64,000 nt of DNA, taken from NCBI RefSeq assembly GCF_022788655.1, contig NZ_CP084953.1, forward strand, positions 186,001-250,000, read 5' to 3'. This DNA comes from Sulfitobacter indolifex (GTDB lineage Bacteria; Pseudomonadota; Alphaproteobacteria; Rhodobacterales; Rhodobacteraceae). A program made the translations under genes and the position numbers. Shown here piece after piece: positions 43,639 to 52,328 of the stretch (positions are counted from its first letter, which is position 1; each line of letters begins with the position of its first letter). Below the pieces are notes generated by a model, which saw only the letters and a list, made by a program, of their open reading frames with translations, was not told the DNA's origin and searched no databases.

Positions 43639-45087
43639 TCACCCCTTGGCGCCCTGCCCCCGGGCATAGACATCTTCATAGCGGATGATGTCATCCTCGC
43701 CGAGATAGCTGCCAGTTTGCACTTCAATGAGCACCATGGGCACCTTGCCGGGGTTCTCCATCCGGTGGGTGGCGCCCAAAGGAATATAAACTGATTGGTT
43801 CTCACTCACGAGCTTCACCTCTTCTCCGATCGTCACCTTGGCCGTGCCTTCGACGACGATCCAATGCTCTGAGCGGTGATGATGGCTCTGCAGGCTGAGG
43901 GCAGCCCCGGGATGAACCGTAATGCGCTTTACTTGAAAGCGGGAACCCGACACGAGGCATTCAAACCAGCCCCAGGGGCGAAAATCCTTCGGGAGCGTGT
44001 CCGCTTGAGAGGCCCCCTTGGCCTTAAGAGCCGCGACCGCTTTTTTGACATCCTGCGCACGGTCTTTATGCGCCACCAGCACCGCGTCGGGCATGGCCAC
44101 CGCAATGATGTCGCGCAATCCGATGCCAACCAATTGCTGTCGTGGGTCTTCGGCGCGCAGCATTGTGTCATGACAATCGATGGCCGTGGCGGAAGCCGAG
44201 ACCACCACGCCCGCCTCATCCGGACCGGTCTCGCGCCAGACCGCATCCCAGCCGCCCAAATCCGACCACGCCCCGCCATAGGGGACGACGCTGAGGTTTT
44301 CAGCTTTCTCCATCACGGCATAGTCGATGGAGATATCCTCCACCTGGCCCCAAGGCCCGGGCGCCAGCCGGGTAAAGCCAAGATCTTGCTCAGCCTGGTC
44401 CACAGAGGCGCGCACCAAAACCAACATCTCAGGGGCATGCGCTTCAAAGGCCGCAATGATCGTCTTGACCGAGAAGAGGAAAATTCCCGCATTCCACAAA
44501 TGCTGCCCCCCGTTGAGCAGCGCCTCCGCGGTGGCGCTGTCGGGCTTTTCCACAAATCCCTTAAGCGGCTGTGGCTCAGAGGCAAAATCAGCCGAGGGCG
44601 CCTGGCTCATCTCCAGCCAGCCATAGCCGGTCTCTGCCCGGTCGGGGCGGATGCCGAAGGTCACCAGCTGGCCTTCGAGGGCTGCGATGGTCGCCGCCTG
44701 AACCGCCGCGCGGAAGCTTTCCGCCTCAGGTATCACGTGATCCGAGGGCGCCACCAGCATCAGCGCTTCGGGCGCGCGGGCGGCAAGCTCCAAGGCGGCA
44801 GCAAGGATCGCAGGCGCGGTGTTGCGCCCCTCAGGCTCAATAAGAATGCCAGCAGGCGCGATCTCCACTGCGGCCAATTGTTCTGTCACCACAAATCGAT
44901 AATCCGCGCCAGTCAGGATCACCGGGGCCGCAAACCCCTCCCCAGCCAGCCGTTTGGCCGACGCCTGAAACAAGCTGCGCTCCCCCATCAATTTGGCAAA
45001 CTGCTTAGGATAGCTTTTGCGCGACAGCGGCCAAAGCCGGGTGCCAGACCCTCCGGCCAACAGGATTGGGTGCACAATATGGGTCAT
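43639..45087 (-). CDS. Mannose-1-phosphate guanylyltransferase/mannose-6-phosphate isomerase
   Basis: 482 aa bifunctional type II enzyme. The N-terminal pyrophosphorylase motif PILLAGGSGTRLWPLSRKSYPKQF is split here as LLAGGSGTRLWPLSR and SYPKQF. VEKPDSATAEALL supplies the second motif. The C-terminal cupin isomerase has RPWGWFECL, QSHHHRSEHWIVVEG and YIPLGATHRMENPG with zinc-binding His and Glu. It makes GDP-mannose from mannose-6-phosphate for exopolysaccharide. The start at 45087 follows AAAGGA; a longer frame to 45147 lacks support. Confidence 0.93.
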   Translation of the reverse strand: MTHIVHPILLAGGSGTRLWPLSRKSYPKQFAKLMGERSLFQASAKRLAGEGFAAPVILTGADYRFVVTEQLAAVEIAPAGILIEPEGRNTAPAILAAALELAARAPEALMLVAPSDHVIPEAESFRAAVQAATIAALEGQLVTFGIRPDRAETGYGWLEMSQAPSADFASEPQPLKGFVEKPDSATAEALLNGGQHLWNAGIFLFSVKTIIAAFEAHAPEMLVLVRASVDQAEQDLGFTRLAPGPWGQVEDISIDYAVMEKAENLSVVPYGGAWSDLGGWDAVWRETGPDEAGVVVSASATAIDCHDTMLRAEDPRQQLVGIGLRDIIAVAMPDAVLVAHKDRAQDVKKAVAALKAKGASQADTLPKDFRPWGWFECLVSGSRFQVKRITVHPGAALSLQSHHHRSEHWIVVEGTAKVTIGEEVKLVSENQSVYIPLGATHRMENPGKVPMVLIEVQTGSYLGEDDIIRYEDVYARGQGAKG

Positions 45088-45521
45088 GAAAAATCCTTTG
45101 GACGCGCAAGTTAGCAATGAAAGACAGCCTGAGGACAGGTAAACCAATCATAATTCCCGCACAGCCGTACTTCCAGCCCCGTTCATGGATGCGCGGTTCA
45201 AGGCGCACAAAACAAACACACCCGTGCCCCTGCGATGACACAACAAATTTCCAACGTACTGGTAGATGACCTGCATGAGGACACCGCTTTGCCTTCAGAA
45301 CCCCCAAGGCCCCCTTCGGCGACATTGCGCCAACACCCGCGTCTGAGTCTCTAAACCAGCGTCGCTCCCTTGTCCCACCACCTGTGCCGGGGTACTGAGC
45401 ACCCCCAATAAAAGACAAAGCGGCTCATGCTGCTTTGCGCACCTCCCGGGTTCTTTCAAGGCATCCGGTTCTCCCCCACCAGAACGATCCGTTGCAACGC
45501 ATAAAAAGAGGCCCTCACGAC
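45088..45521. other. 434-bp divergent intergenic region
   Basis: No gene; it should contain promoters for the minus-strand GDP-mannose gene and the plus-strand protease gene. Confidence 0.4.
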
Positions 45522-46670
45522 ATGAGCTATACCTTGGCTGACTATAAATGGGGCTTTGGAGAACAGGGGCATTCGGGTGGCACCGTCACCTGGAGTTTCG
45601 CCTCCCCGGGCGCCGGCTCTGCTTTTGCGGGTGACATATCAAACCCGACCTACCAAGCGCTGATCCGCGATGCGTTTCAGGCGTGGGAAAACGTCATAAA
45701 CATCGATTTTGTCGAGGTCGCCGACGGCGCTCAAAGCGATCTGCGTCTCGGCTGGGACAGTATTGACGGGGCTTACGGCGTGATCGGCACGGCGCAGTCC
45801 TACTTGAGCAAAACAAGCTCGACGCTCTACAGCGTCACCGAGGCAGAAATCCGGTTTGATCTGGCAGAAAACTGGTCCACGAGCAAAACAGCCCCCGGCG
45901 GGGCCGTGAACCTCTACACCACGGCCCTGCATGAGATCGGCCACACCATGGGCCTGCTGCATACCGATGATCCCGACACCATCATGTATCCCACTCTCAA
46001 ATCCCAGCCCGATCTGACACATCATGATATCGAAGGCGCGCAGCTTATGTATGGCGCCAGGCTGTGGGGCACCGCGCAAGACGATCTGTTGGTGGCCACA
46101 AATGCCGCAGATGTCATCAATGGCCAGGACGGCCTTGACACCGTCCGCTTTGAAGGCGCTTTGAGCCTCTACAGCGTGACAGATGACAATGCGCTTAATA
46201 TCGAAGTTTACGCTGCTGCCACAGGCCTCACGCAGGAGCTGCAAAACGTCGAACGGCTGCAGTTTGATAACGGGTCTCTCGCCTTTGACACGGATGGAAA
46301 TGCCGGCACCACCTACAGGCTCTATCAAGCTGCCTTTGATCGCGCTCCTGATCCTGAAGGATTGGGGTTCTGGATCCGGCATTTCGATACGGGCACCGTC
46401 ACCCACGAGGAAATGGCAGGGCACTTCATTCGCTCCGAAGAGTTCGACACCAAATATGGTGGCACGGCAAATGTCGATAACGACGCCTTCCTAACCCTGC
46501 TTTACAACAACATTCTTGACCGCGACCCGGATCAAAGCGGATTTGATTTTTGGCAGGATCAACAAGAGAACGGCTTAAGCCGATCTGTGATGCTGCAGCA
46601 CTTCTCAGACTCGCAGGAAAATATCATCAAAGTCGCCGCAGCCGTCGATGACGGCATCTGGTACGTCTGA
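45522..46670 (+). CDS. Serralysin-like metalloprotease with DUF4214 tail
   Basis: 382 aa. Canonical metzincin motif HEIGHTMGLLH at residues 137-147 and Met-turn DTIMYP. Only a short RTX-like stretch (LLVATNAADVINGQDGLDTV) follows, then two DUF4214 modules (LYQAAFDRAPDPEGLGFW; LYNNILDRDPDQSGFDFW). The start at 45522 follows AAGAGG; 29 upstream codons look non-coding. No N-terminal signal, as expected for type I secretion. Compare the divergent zinc motif in the protein at 22222. Confidence 0.88.
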   Translation: MSYTLADYKWGFGEQGHSGGTVTWSFASPGAGSAFAGDISNPTYQALIRDAFQAWENVINIDFVEVADGAQSDLRLGWDSIDGAYGVIGTAQSYLSKTSSTLYSVTEAEIRFDLAENWSTSKTAPGGAVNLYTTALHEIGHTMGLLHTDDPDTIMYPTLKSQPDLTHHDIEGAQLMYGARLWGTAQDDLLVATNAADVINGQDGLDTVRFEGALSLYSVTDDNALNIEVYAAATGLTQELQNVERLQFDNGSLAFDTDGNAGTTYRLYQAAFDRAPDPEGLGFWIRHFDTGTVTHEEMAGHFIRSEEFDTKYGGTANVDNDAFLTLLYNNILDRDPDQSGFDFWQDQQENGLSRSVMLQHFSDSQENIIKVAAAVDDGIWYV

Positions 46671-47197
46671 GCACCCGCCCGCGGCACCTGTTACAGCCGT
46701 AGTCAAAGAGGCTTCAACGATCCTAACCGTTAGAGCCGACTGTCCGACATCAATGGAGCCGTCGTCCACCATGAACCCACTGCGCGGGATGCTCAGACTG
46801 CGCAATCACACTGTCTAAAGTTCGCTTGATGAACTCTGCTTCGTTACGGCAAGGGGAAATCAAGGCATAGCGGCGACCAGTTCTAATCATTGGACTGAAA
46901 GCTTTCTTAAAATGAGTACTGATGAGCCGTTATAATTCCAACTGAATAGCAATCCGTTCTCCTGAAAGATTACTTCTCACAAGATTCTCCTTGGTTTAAA
47001 AATCTTGCCCCAATCCTGGGCAACAACACCCCAAATGCAAGAATTCAAATGCAGCAACGTCCTGTAACTAGCCCTCTCCAGGTCGGAACCTGCCCCTGGA
47101 GGGGTCGTCGGTAAAGCCTATCGCTTGGGCCAGACAGCACCGCCAGCCCGAGGCTGGCCGAGACGGGAGAGCTAGCTGTGCATGGGCAGGAAAGAAA
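46671..47197. other. 527-bp gene-free region
   Basis: No supported gene. A run GGAACCTGCCCCTGGAGGGG near 47086 could form a weak hairpin for the convergent minus-strand gene. Confidence 0.35.
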
Positions 47198-47452
47198 TCA
47201 GGGACAAACGTACTCTTCATAGCAGTCCTCATAGCCATCGTCATAAGGGTCCAACCCTGCGTCGCACACGAAGTCCACCATCGCACGAATTTTGCGCACC
47301 TCCAGGGGGCCGTTCTCCATGAAGGCCATCGCCTCCAGCATAAAGCGATCAAAAGTCTTAGGGTTCGTGAGAACGCACTTCGGGAACGTTACCCTCAGAT
47401 AGTTAAGCACCGCCTGGGCCGCTTCCAAGCTTGTATCCGTAGTCGTACTCAT
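47198..47452 (-). CDS. Small acidic hypothetical protein, 84 aa
   Basis: Begins STTTDTSLEAAQAVLNYLRVTFP and ends in a very acidic, Cys-containing tail (DPYDDGYEDCYEEYVCP). GGAGAAAG precedes the ATG at 47452. The helical N-terminal part resembles small regulatory or anti-repressor proteins, but no family is recognised. It is isolated on both sides. Confidence 0.65.
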   Translation of the reverse strand: MSTTTDTSLEAAQAVLNYLRVTFPKCVLTNPKTFDRFMLEAMAFMENGPLEVRKIRAMVDFVCDAGLDPYDDGYEDCYEEYVCP

Positions 47453-48044
47453 TTGGCTTTCTCCAAGTCTTGCTGCACTTCCGCAAGGTACCAAGTGCGG
47501 AAACCTTAAAGAAAGCTGCTGAGGCCTGGATGCGTAAAAGGACTGTGGAAAACCTCGTCAAATACGGCCGCGTGCGGCTCCGGCTCACAAGCAGCATCCA
47601 TGCAGGGCTTAAAAACACCCGGACCTGAGAATAAGTTTTTCGCATATTACGACACGGCCCAATGGGTGGGTAAGCTAGTTTGCGAAGCTCACCCGACTGA
47701 GCCGGTCGTGGTCTATACGGGGGTAGGAAAGTCCGGAGTTATACTGGCCGGGGAGAGGAGGACCGTTGATCGGGAGGGTATCAAAGCTGGCCCGTGGGCT
47801 GGCGGCAGCGGTCGAAAGACGCGGTGTTGGTATCTATGAATGACAACCGTGGTGTTAAGCTGTGTAACATCTCAAGTCCGACGCTTGTCCGCACCGAGAA
47901 ACAGGGCATCCATATTATTTATATTGATCCATATTATTTATATTGAATGTATTATAGGCGGGGGTTGGTGGGATAGGTTACCGCCCGCGTTACCCGCCCT
48001 ACTTCCAATGTTGACATTGTCGCCTCCGACACTATTGTCCTTTA
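47453..48044. other. 590-bp intergenic region upstream of the Abi gene
   Basis: No gene accepted. It contains the A/T-rich tandem repeat at 47908-47945 and GC-rich DNA after it. Confidence 0.4.
47908..47945. repeat. Two perfect tandem copies of a 19-bp A/T-rich unit
   Basis: ATCCATATTATTTATATTG occurs twice in direct tandem, in otherwise GC-rich DNA about 100 bp before the Abi gene. It could be a promoter duplication or an iteron-like site. Confidence 0.75.
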
Positions 48045-49112
48045 TTGCCTTATGACCGGTGCTCCCTGACCTGGCCTCAGTCGCCTCGTTACAGCCCGGT
48101 CTTCTACTTTCTGGACATTGCCGTATTAACATTGAAGTACCTAAAGCAGCACAAGTCGATCAGTGATTGCATCGACATCATGTTGATGAGAGGTATGGAA
48201 ATCCCTGATAGGGGCCATGCAGAGCGTTCCTTGCACCGCATCGGATACTATAGGCTCAGCGCTTTTGCGTATCCGTACCGTGACCTCTGTCTGATCCCGA
48301 CGCCGGAGGGTGAGGCAGAGAAGAAGGTTCGGTGCGACAAGTTCAAAAAGGGTACGACGTTCGATCATGCAATCGACTTCTACCTCTTCGATAAAGCCCT
48401 CCGTATCGAACTTCTGGACGCGATCGAGCGCATTGAGATCGCAGTCAGAACCGCGATGATTGAGGTTCTTGGAGAGCGGGGCCCCTATGCACATCGCGAC
48501 AGACGCTCATACAAAGATCGCTTCAGCGAAAAGGGCGAAGACGGCAGCACGCCTCTTGAGCTCTTCATAGCTGGCCTAGATCAACACTTCAGAAGCTCGA
48601 AAGAGGACTTCGCGAAGCATTTCGCACTGAAGTACTTCGGTCCTCCACCGATCTGGATTGAGGCCGGGACATGGACCTGGGGCAATTTGACCCACATCAT
48701 CGCCCACCTGTCCGACAAGAACAAAATGGCAATCGCGGCGCGTATCCACTCAGACCTCCCCATGAAGACCTTCGCTTCATGGATCACAGCGCTCAACGAC
48801 GTCCGCAACAGCTGCGCACATCACGCCCGGACGTGGAACAAGCCCCTCGTCAACAGCCCAGGTGTCCCACCTAAGACAACTTTCGGGCAGTTAGACCATC
48901 TCCGCCAGCCCAGGATGGGGGACGATGCGCCGACGAAGAAAATCTACAGCGCAATCGTCATCATGATCTTCATGCTGCGGCAGTACTATCCGCGCACGGA
49001 GTGGCACATTCGTCTCCGCGACATGATCTTGGCCCAGAACCTCACATACGAGATCCGCCCCCAGACCGCCGGGTTCCCGGAAGGCTGGGAGCACGAAGCC
49101 ATCTGGAACTGA
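48045..49112 (+). CDS. Abi_2 (AbiD/F-like) abortive-infection protein with HEPN motif
   Basis: The frame of 355 codons holds the Abi_2 core: IGYYRLSAFAYPYR, FDHAIDFYLFDKALRIELLDAIERIEIAVR, and NDVRNSCAHHARTWN. RNSCAH matches the Rx4-6H ribonuclease motif of HEPN proteins. The first about 28 residues look unlike the family; a real start is probably at the TTG at 48132 or the ATG at 48180. Abi_2 proteins defend against phages by killing or stalling infected cells, probably by RNA cleavage. Confidence 0.85.
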   Translation: MPYDRCSLTWPQSPRYSPVFYFLDIAVLTLKYLKQHKSISDCIDIMLMRGMEIPDRGHAERSLHRIGYYRLSAFAYPYRDLCLIPTPEGEAEKKVRCDKFKKGTTFDHAIDFYLFDKALRIELLDAIERIEIAVRTAMIEVLGERGPYAHRDRRSYKDRFSEKGEDGSTPLELFIAGLDQHFRSSKEDFAKHFALKYFGPPPIWIEAGTWTWGNLTHIIAHLSDKNKMAIAARIHSDLPMKTFASWITALNDVRNSCAHHARTWNKPLVNSPGVPPKTTFGQLDHLRQPRMGDDAPTKKIYSAIVIMIFMLRQYYPRTEWHIRLRDMILAQNLTYEIRPQTAGFPEGWEHEAIWN

Positions 49113-49299
49113 CGCCAGCGCGACCGGGGAGCTTGTGCGCGGCATGAGAACGCCCTTTGAAGCCTCTTTCATGCCTACTTTCAGGGGGCCCGACGCACAA
49201 CCTTTGCGAGATTCACGCCTCACAAAAAATCACTAAACATAAAACCCGCCTCCCGGATTTTAGACGCCTTTGGGCAGATCTGAGATGGTGCGATACGCA

Positions 49300-49649
49300 T
49301 CATGTGATGTCTTTCATCAGAGTTAGTGGGGCGGCCTCAACGAAGCGCCTCACGAGCGCTTCATCGGGCCCAGTAGCCTTGTAGGATTTGTTGTGAGCAC
49401 GCCAAGCAACGTGAAACGCGCCAACGCTACCTGCGATGCCAGAGATAACGAACAGCGTTTCCAGTGTCTTTTCTCAGAATTCTCCAGGTCGGTGCGCAGG
49501 ACATCAAGGCTGGCCGCAATTTGCGGGTCAACTGACGGCATGCACGGCGTGCATTGCTTGATTGCTGGCGACTTTGCCAACGCCGGAATCCGCTCTTCAG
49601 AGGCGCGATCGTGGTGCAGACCCATTTGGGTCCAGCAGGAGCGTAACAC
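49300..49649 (-). pseudogene. Frameshifted small membrane protein beside the MNT gene
   Basis: From a GTG at 49649, next to the MNT stop, the frame reads a helical segment (QIAASLDVLRTDLENSEK). At a GAAAA run near 49470 the natural continuation shifts frame to TLETLFVISGIAGSVGAFHVAWRA, split here as TLETLFVISG and IAGSVGAFHVAWRA. That frame runs on to a stop at 49300. It looks like a coiled-coil plus membrane-helix protein broken by one indel; a sequence error is possible. Confidence 0.35.
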
Positions 49650-49650
49650 A

Positions 49651-49965
49651 CTACGCCCAGGTGCCAACGAAGGTTTCCAAGTCTGACGGCGTTAGGTCTT
49701 CTTCGAAAAGCAAGTCCACTAGGATATCAGGTGATGCCTTGCTGACGATACGATCAACAGCAGACCTGGACATCCCGCTGTCTCCCAATCTAATCACCAG
49801 ATCGATATCGGAATGACCCCTGAAGTCACCATTCGCCAGAGAGCCGAAAAGTTTCGCCTTCAGACCTACGGCTTCGAGATCAGACTTGATCGCATACCAC
49901 GCCGACAGCGCCGCGTTATGGCGCTTATCAGATCTGCTGCGAATGATATCAGTCGTCTTGCACAT
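49651..49965 (-). CDS. MNT-type minimal nucleotidyltransferase (antitoxin-like)
   Basis: 104 aa. The nucleotidyltransferase signature is GSLANGDFRGHSDIDLVI (GS, then DxD). MNT proteins of MntA/HepT systems AMPylate a HEPN toxin to neutralise it. No classical HepT is adjacent; the next gene downstream is broken. The HEPN-bearing Abi gene lies about 540 bp away on the other strand. AAGGATC precedes the ATG at 49965. Confidence 0.8.
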   Translation of the reverse strand: MCKTTDIIRSRSDKRHNAALSAWYAIKSDLEAVGLKAKLFGSLANGDFRGHSDIDLVIRLGDSGMSRSAVDRIVSKASPDILVDLLFEEDLTPSDLETFVGTWA

Positions 49966-50170
49966 ATTTTTGATCCTTCCCAAACCGCTCCCTTATCAGG
50001 GGAGCGCACCTCAACGTTGCGTGATGCGTAAAACGCAATATGCTATGGTAGTGTACGAGACGACAGACCAGCTGCGACAGCGTATCCCCGCCTCTAGTAA
50101 GGTCCACGCGCGAGCGAGATAACCAAGTGGAGGCTGGATCAAAGGGCCACCCGCGGGCGGCCCTGCCCTA

Positions 50171-50812
50171 TTATTCGAAGACTCCCGCATCGACGGCGTC
50201 GAGGTAGTCCAAGACCTGCTGCGCCTTACCCTCCTGCACGAGCTGCATCGCAGTGCGGCCCCCACAACCGGACAGGGACTCAGAGTAATACCAGACATAA
50301 GCCGCGGCCGGCGTGGCGAAACGGGCCACAATCATCTCGATCACATCATCCTTATCCATACGCCACACAGGGTAAACCAAGCGCAAGAACTGCTCGTTGG
50401 GCGTATCTACCAAAATATCGAATGCTGCGTCTGAGAGCGTCATGACCCATCCAAGCTCCGAGCGGATCCGTCCCGGGGAGCCGTAGACCATGCAGCGCAC
50501 GGCGCTCTGCTCAGCGCACCACCGCAAGAGATCCGTATCTGCGCGCCCTGTTCTCTTGTCGATCACCTTGAGATACAGCATGCCGAACTCCTCTTTGGCA
50601 TCGCTGATCGAGTAGTTGCTTGGGTCCTGTGCTAGATGCGCGCCGAGAGCCTCAAAGATGCCGATCCAGCCGGCGGGTTTGTTTCTTAGGCGCTCGGCAC
50701 CCTCAATGCCTGCCGCCGTCATCGCATAGATCAACGTCTCGATGCGCACATGACACCCAAACTCCAAGCGGCCGGACTCGAATGCCGGGGATGATGGCGC
50801 AATCACATCCAT
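50171..50812 (-). CDS. Third gene of the unknown cassette: protein with MbcA/ParS-like C-terminus, 213 aa
   Basis: The N-terminal region (GCHVRIETLIYAMTAAGIEG; SNYSISDAKEEFGMLYLK; RTGRADTDLLRWCAEQSAVR) is unrecognised and could contain a nuclease-like or VRR-like fold. The C-terminus (GGRTAMQLVQEG, then LDYLDAVDAGVFE) resembles the DUF2384/MbcA antitoxin domain. The ATG at 50812 overlaps the stop of the 66-aa gene by 10 bp; longer frames to 50863 lie inside that gene. Confidence 0.65.
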   Translation of the reverse strand: MDVIAPSSPAFESGRLEFGCHVRIETLIYAMTAAGIEGAERLRNKPAGWIGIFEALGAHLAQDPSNYSISDAKEEFGMLYLKVIDKRTGRADTDLLRWCAEQSAVRCMVYGSPGRIRSELGWVMTLSDAAFDILVDTPNEQFLRLVYPVWRMDKDDVIEMIVARFATPAAAYVWYYSESLSGCGGRTAMQLVQEGKAQQVLDYLDAVDAGVFE

Positions 50813-51003
50813 GTAGACGACTTTCGCGGGTACCGCCTCACCTGAGGCCATCCAGTGCCGCACTGACAGATCGAGCGACGTTCAAAATTGTGCTGCGTGA
50901 TCCCAGATGGGACATCGTCAAGCTTCCGCGTGATAGTATGTCCACAATCCCAACTCCGCACCTCGATGTGTGGGATGCCGGGGGAAAACAACTCGTCAGT
51001 CAT
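50803..51003 (-). CDS. Second gene of the unknown cassette: small Cys/His protein, 66 aa
   Basis: Begins TDELFSPGIPHIEVRSW and contains DCGHTI followed about 25 residues later by ICQCG, a possible Cys-His-Cys-Cys zinc site. It overlaps its upstream partner by 8 bp and its downstream partner by 10 bp, an arrangement unlikely for chance frames. Function unknown. Confidence 0.55.
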   Translation of the reverse strand: MTDELFSPGIPHIEVRSWDCGHTITRKLDDVPSGITQHNFERRSICQCGTGWPQVRRYPRKSSTWM

Positions 51004-51808
51004 CGCTGTCACAATCGTAGATTGGAGGCTGGGGAGGTGGCTGACGCTTCCGAGGCTTCGGGATGCGCGCAGGCGGAGCGGGATCGTCTCGCATAATGCG
51101 CATTGCATATTCGGAGATCGTTTCAGGGCAGAGGAACTTGGCAATCTCATCATCAGAGCAACCGGCGTCAGCAAGGCGAACAGCTAACGCAGGACGGGCT
51201 GCGGCCCTTTGCTCGCGCGAAAAGATTGCGGTGTTAATTTGGAATTTCATACCCCGCATGCTCACTGAAGGACCCGCGCGGAACTCCCCATGCAACGCTC
51301 GCAAAATAGCACGGAGCCTCTGGGCGTAGGCGACATACGTATCCCTGTCTTCTGTGTGGGCGATGATACGTGGATTGAGGCCTTCGAGATCGACATAGAG
51401 CCACCCCGCTGGCGTCGGATCAGTGAGTGACGCGAGTTCGATCTCTCTTCGGATGGTCGCATGACCAAATCCGCAATCAAACAAAGCACGACGAAAGTCG
51501 CAGCAGTTTTTTACGCCGATGCCGTCCATAGCGACATCTCGGGTCACGCGACCTTCGCTGTAAGCCCTCAAAAAATCCGCCGTGGTGATCAGCCTGGGAT
51601 GCAATCTGCTGGCGTAGTTTTGCACGGACGCGGGATCAGAGTAATCTGCCGATACCGTATATACGTCATGCCCCCCGACCAGCTCGACATGGATACCAAG
51701 CTGTTGCAGCAACTGCACTGCCTCGGCTCTGATCGCTCGTCGCGTCATTGCGTCATCACATCCATAGACGTCGATATGTGCGACATCGTCGGGGCGGATG
51801 TGATGCAC
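50996..51808 (-). CDS. First gene of the unknown cassette: hypothetical protein, 270 aa
   Basis: Mixed alpha/beta protein. The N-terminal part reads IDVYGCDDAMTRRAIRAEAVQLL; a middle segment (RVTRDVAMDGIGVKNCCDFRRALFDCGFG) resembles a DNA-binding or DNA-repair helix-hairpin-helix-like region. WLYVDLEGLNPRIIAHTEDRDTYVAY follows, and the C-terminal tail is Pro-rich and acidic (PKPRKRQPPPQPPIYDCDSDD). No family is recognised. It starts an overlapping three-gene operon inside a defence-like island. Confidence 0.65.
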   Translation of the reverse strand: MHHIRPDDVAHIDVYGCDDAMTRRAIRAEAVQLLQQLGIHVELVGGHDVYTVSADYSDPASVQNYASRLHPRLITTADFLRAYSEGRVTRDVAMDGIGVKNCCDFRRALFDCGFGHATIRREIELASLTDPTPAGWLYVDLEGLNPRIIAHTEDRDTYVAYAQRLRAILRALHGEFRAGPSVSMRGMKFQINTAIFSREQRAAARPALAVRLADAGCSDDEIAKFLCPETISEYAMRIMRDDPAPPARIPKPRKRQPPPQPPIYDCDSDD

Positions 51809-51914
51809 CTGTGCGGTGATTTCGACTGATCTGGCGGGGTACTTAGCAGTGATCGCGTCTTATACGGCTGCCAATGCTATTGCTTGGGTCATAGTCCCCT
51901 CGAGAGTAAGAAAA
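51809..51914. promoter_or_regulatory. Presumed promoter region of the three-gene cassette
   Basis: About 100 bp between the cassette start and the tRNA-like sequence; no clear operator seen. Confidence 0.35.
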
Positions 51915-51983
51915 TGGTAGGAGTGGAGAGGATTGAACTCTCACTCTAACAGTCATCTACTGCTCAACGGGGCTATAAATCCC
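51915..51983 (-). tRNA. Degenerate tRNA-like sequence (pseudo-tRNA)
   Basis: The minus strand ends with an intact T arm (GAGAG, loop TTCAATC, CTCTC), an acceptor strand CACTCCT, A and encoded CCA. A CTGTTAG loop could be an Asn-type (GTT) anticodon loop, and TAGCCCC resembles a D arm. Anticodon-stem pairing fails, the acceptor pairs only partly with the nearby 5' strand, and at 69 nt it is short. It is probably a tRNA remnant, perhaps an element's attachment site. Confidence 0.4.
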
Positions 51984-52002
51984 ATCGCCGCACCAGCGCA
52001 CT

Positions 52003-52040
52003 CCCCGATTATATCTAGCCAGTCAGCTAGATATTCGGGG
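52003..52040. repeat. Long imperfect hairpin
   Basis: CCCCGATTATATCTAGC and GCTAGATATTCGGGG pair over about 15 bp with a bulge and a 6-nt loop. It lies between the tRNA-like sequence and the Phd/PIN module; no T run. Confidence 0.6.
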
Positions 52041-52287
52041 GCAAGCGACGTGGTTGGTGCGCGGATTATAGGTCATGCTCTCAGCATGCCTCAAATCAAC
52101 CTCTCCAGGCAAGCCCCATTGCTGACATCTGGCATCAGATCGCCTTGCTCGTCGTTAGATATAGGTAAAGTAGTGACGCAAGTTATCACAACCTACCGCC
52201 GCATTATGGCTGCAGAAGCAGAAGGGTTTTCTCGCCTCCACCAAGAAGAAGATGTCTCGACCCTCACGGCGCCTTGACATTCGCCTC

Positions 52288-52312
52288 ACATGGTCTAAGT
52301 CCAAGACCATGT
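52288..52312 (+). promoter_or_regulatory. Palindromic operator upstream of the Phd/PIN module
   Basis: Perfect 9-bp arms ACATGGTCT and AGACCATGT around AAGTCCA, ending 16 bp before the antitoxin ATG. This is the usual place for Phd-type autorepression; binding is inferred. Confidence 0.7.
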
Positions 52313-52328
52313 AGCATATAGGTGAGCC

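Noticed and set aside
43876-45114. Long plus-strand frame (about 410 codons) antisense to the mannose-1-phosphate guanylyltransferase gene
   Set aside because: Arg/His/Gly-rich shadow frame exactly opposite a clear bifunctional enzyme gene with all motifs.
47700-47780. GGAAAGTCCGG segment reminiscent of RNase P RNA
   Set aside because: Only a short match; the other conserved RNase P elements and pairings are not found nearby.
47600-47839. Plus-strand 79-codon frame
   Set aside because: No binding site, no homology signal; composition fits chance.
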